Assembly: GCA_949066965.1 (NCBI GenBank)
Contig: CARTDA010000005.1
Coordinates: forward strand, 1-64,000
Source: COE1 sp949066965
Lineage (GTDB): Bacteria; Bacillota; Clostridia; Lachnospirales; Lachnospiraceae
Length of the DNA stretch: 64,000 nt
Direction: 5' to 3'
Every line of letters starts with the position of its first letter. Position 1 is the first letter of the stretch. Below the pieces are notes generated by a model. The model was given only the letters and a program-made list of their open reading frames with translations. It was not told the origin of the DNA and did not search any database. Shown here piece after piece: positions 62,305 through 64,000 of the stretch. The translations under genes and the position numbers were made by a program.

Positions 62305-64000
62305 ATGGCTGAATATTTATCACCAGGAGTATATGTGGAGGAATATGACAATTCCCCGCGCGCCATCGAGGGCGTGGGCACAGGCACGGCAGGATTTGTG
62401 GGCATGGCAGTAAAAGGTGCGGCAAAAGGCGCGCCGTCACTCATCACAAGCTTTGCGGAATTCCTGCGGGAGTTCGGCGGGTATCTGAGTGAGTTTACAC
62501 ATGGCGGATACCGGTTTTTAGCTGGTTCCGTGGAGCAGTTTTTTGCAAATGGCGGCACGCGCTGTTATATTGCAAGGGTGGTGGCGCCAGGGGCTTGTGC
62601 GGCGTCAGCCAGCAAAGGGATTGTGCATATCCGTGCGGCAAATGAGGGCATATGGGGAAACCGCATCCGGATTCACATTGCCTCCAGTGCAAAAAAGAAG
62701 ATACAGCTTCTTGAGAAGGCCGGGGAGAATGCATACAGGGCAAAGAATGCGGATGGCTTTATGGAAGGGGATACGGTGGTCTTTGGGACAGAATACAATA
62801 GGATTGCGTCCATATTTGACGATGTCATTACATTTGCGGTTCCGTTTACGGATGACCCGGTGGATGCAGGGCTTGTGCCAAAAAAGCTTCTGTATCTTGT
62901 CGAGACGGACATCCAGGTGCGGTATGGGGACGAGGTGGAGGAATATGCCGGGGTCAGCTTCAACGTGGCATCGCCCGATTATATCATGCACAGACTCAAA
63001 AAAAGTGAACTGGTCAGTATCAGCGTGGAAGCGGCAGACAAGTATGATAATTCTGTCAACCAGATATTTGAGGATGGCAGGATGAGCGGAGATATTGTGC
63101 TTGCGGGTGGAAATGACGGAAGCATCGGCGCTGTCACGGCGGGAACCTTTATCGGCACGGACAATGGTCCGGGCAGCCGCAGCGGTATACAGGCATTTAT
63201 TGAGAATGACCAGGTTAGCATGCTTGCGGTTCCGGGAATCACAATTCCTGATGTTATCGTCTCGCTGGTCTCACACTGCGAGAACCTCAAAAACCGTTTT
63301 GCTGTCCTTGACATGCCGGAGGATTACGTCAAGACAAAGGAGCTGCTGGAGTACCGCGGAATGATTGACAGTACCTATGCTGCCATGTATCATCCGTGGA
63401 TTCAGGTGTATGACCGCTCCACGCAGAAACCGGGATATTTCCCGCCGTCAGGCGCCGTTATGGGGGTCTATGCAAGGACGGATGTGACCAGGGGCGTGCA
63501 TAAGGCGCCAGCAAACGAGACGGTAATGTGCGCGGGACTTAGTGTGTACTATAACAAAGGGGAGCAGGACATTTTAAATCCGGCAGGAGTCAACCTGATT
63601 CGCAGGCTTCCCGGGCAGGGAATCCGCGTGTGGGGGGCACGGACGGCGAGCAGCAACAATGTGTTCCAGTACGTCAATGTCAGAAGACTCTTCATCTATG
63701 TGGAGGAGAGCATTAAGGCAAACACAAACTGGGTGGTGTTTGAGCCCAATGACGTGACATTGTGGTCGCGGGTCAGCATCACGATATCCTCTTTTCTCGA
63801 TACATTGTGGAGAAGCGGGATGCTTGCCGGTACAAGCCCGGAGGAGAGCTATTTTGTTGAAATCGGGCCGTCTACCATGACACAGGATGACATCCGGAGC
63901 GGAAGGCTTATCTGCAATATCGGCATATCACCCTCACGCCCTGCCGAGTTTGTGATATTCCGGGTTACACAGTACACGGCGGAATCCGGTTCGGGGAATT
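62305..64000 (+). CDS. Contractile tail sheath protein (partial, runs off the end)
   Basis: At least 565 codons are open to the window end, so the 3' end is missing. The opening MAEYLSPGVYVEEYDNSPRA and the TAGFVGMAVKG block are typical of phage-like sheath proteins. Later come AVMGVYARTDVTRGVHKAPA and NPAGVNLIRRLPGQGIRVWG, the conserved core of the sheath domain. The last residues seen (SPSRPAEFVIFRVTQ) resemble the usual C-terminus, so few codons are lacking. It forms the contractile outer tube that drives the inner tube. AAGGAGAG is 7 bp before ATG 62305. Confidence 0.95.
   Translation, partial: MAEYLSPGVYVEEYDNSPRAIEGVGTGTAGFVGMAVKGAAKGAPSLITSFAEFLREFGGYLSEFTHGGYRFLAGSVEQFFANGGTRCYIARVVAPGACAASASKGIVHIRAANEGIWGNRIRIHIASSAKKKIQLLEKAGENAYRAKNADGFMEGDTVVFGTEYNRIASIFDDVITFAVPFTDDPVDAGLVPKKLLYLVETDIQVRYGDEVEEYAGVSFNVASPDYIMHRLKKSELVSISVEAADKYDNSVNQIFEDGRMSGDIVLAGGNDGSIGAVTAGTFIGTDNGPGSRSGIQAFIENDQVSMLAVPGITIPDVIVSLVSHCENLKNRFAVLDMPEDYVKTKELLEYRGMIDSTYAAMYHPWIQVYDRSTQKPGYFPPSGAVMGVYARTDVTRGVHKAPANETVMCAGLSVYYNKGEQDILNPAGVNLIRRLPGQGIRVWGARTASSNNVFQYVNVRRLFIYVEESIKANTNWVVFEPNDVTLWSRVSITISSFLDTLWRSGMLAGTSPEESYFVEIGPSTMTQDDIRSGRLICNIGISPSRPAEFVIFRVTQYTAESGSGN

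Noticed and set aside
1..64000. CRISPR arrays, tRNA or rRNA genes, transposases and integrases
   Set aside because: No regularly spaced repeats, cloverleaf-like segments or recombinase motifs were noticed on either strand when reading the gaps and coding regions.

Overview
The window looks like a chromosomal segment of a Gram-positive anaerobe, most likely a Lachnospiraceae-type Clostridia. The reasons are strong AGGAGG-type ribosome sites, frequent TTG and GTG starts, GC content near 50%, secreted proteins with Gram-positive signal peptides and membrane anchors, and the protein families present. Genus and species cannot be told from the sequence. No tRNA, rRNA, CRISPR array or transposase gene was seen.

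Region 1 (1-1620): an AT-rich, isolated gene for a TrkA-like/RyR-domain protein. It appears to have lost its N-terminal membrane part. It ends in an AT-rich spacer with a good terminator.

Region 2 (about 1650-41630): one very large surface-glycan locus, nearly all on the plus strand, with many 1-4 bp gene overlaps. In order it holds: an ABC flippase and a GT2 transferase; a complete CMP-pseudaminic acid pathway (pseB, pseC, pseF, pseI, pseH-like, pseG) with an extra formyltransferase and a PIG-L deacetylase inserted; an acyltransferase fused to a polytopic glycosyltransferase-like half; a WecE-type aminotransferase behind an unusually structured leader; polytopic GT-C-like proteins, a GNAT and a polyprenyl-phosphate glycosyltransferase; an O-antigen ligase/polymerase-like protein; PglF, PglE and PglC homologues (bacillosamine-type initiation); an ATP-grasp ligase; TviB- and TviC-like enzymes (UDP-GalNAcA); several GT4 transferases; a FemAB-like protein; and an AsnB-type amidotransferase. 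Together these could build a lipid-linked glycan with several rare amino sugars, begun by the PglC-like transferase and moved by the PglK-like ABC protein. A strong terminator at 41585-41632 closes the locus.

Region 3 (41700-51610): an MMPL/RND-type exporter and a 1756-residue membrane-anchored GLUG/InlB-B-repeat surface protein, then a LytTR response regulator. On the opposite strand lie an SH3b protein and a GHKL ATPase membrane protein.

Region 4 (51620-64000, runs off the end): an operon leading into a contractile injection system. Its genes encode a baseplate/fibre-like protein with a Big-like C-terminus, a membrane protein with a kinase-like N-lobe, a four-helix HAMP/degenerate class III cyclase protein, a membrane MORN-repeat protein, a secreted TolC-like coiled-coil protein, a secreted copper-amine-oxidase-N-like protein, a DUF4280 PAAR-like tip and the tail sheath. 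The candidate promoter has a 17-T tract between its -35 and -10 boxes. This combination of membrane, signalling and secreted wall-spanning proteins with sheath and tip is the best candidate for a new system here: possibly a cell-anchored, phase-variable contractile apparatus of a Gram-positive gut-type bacterium.
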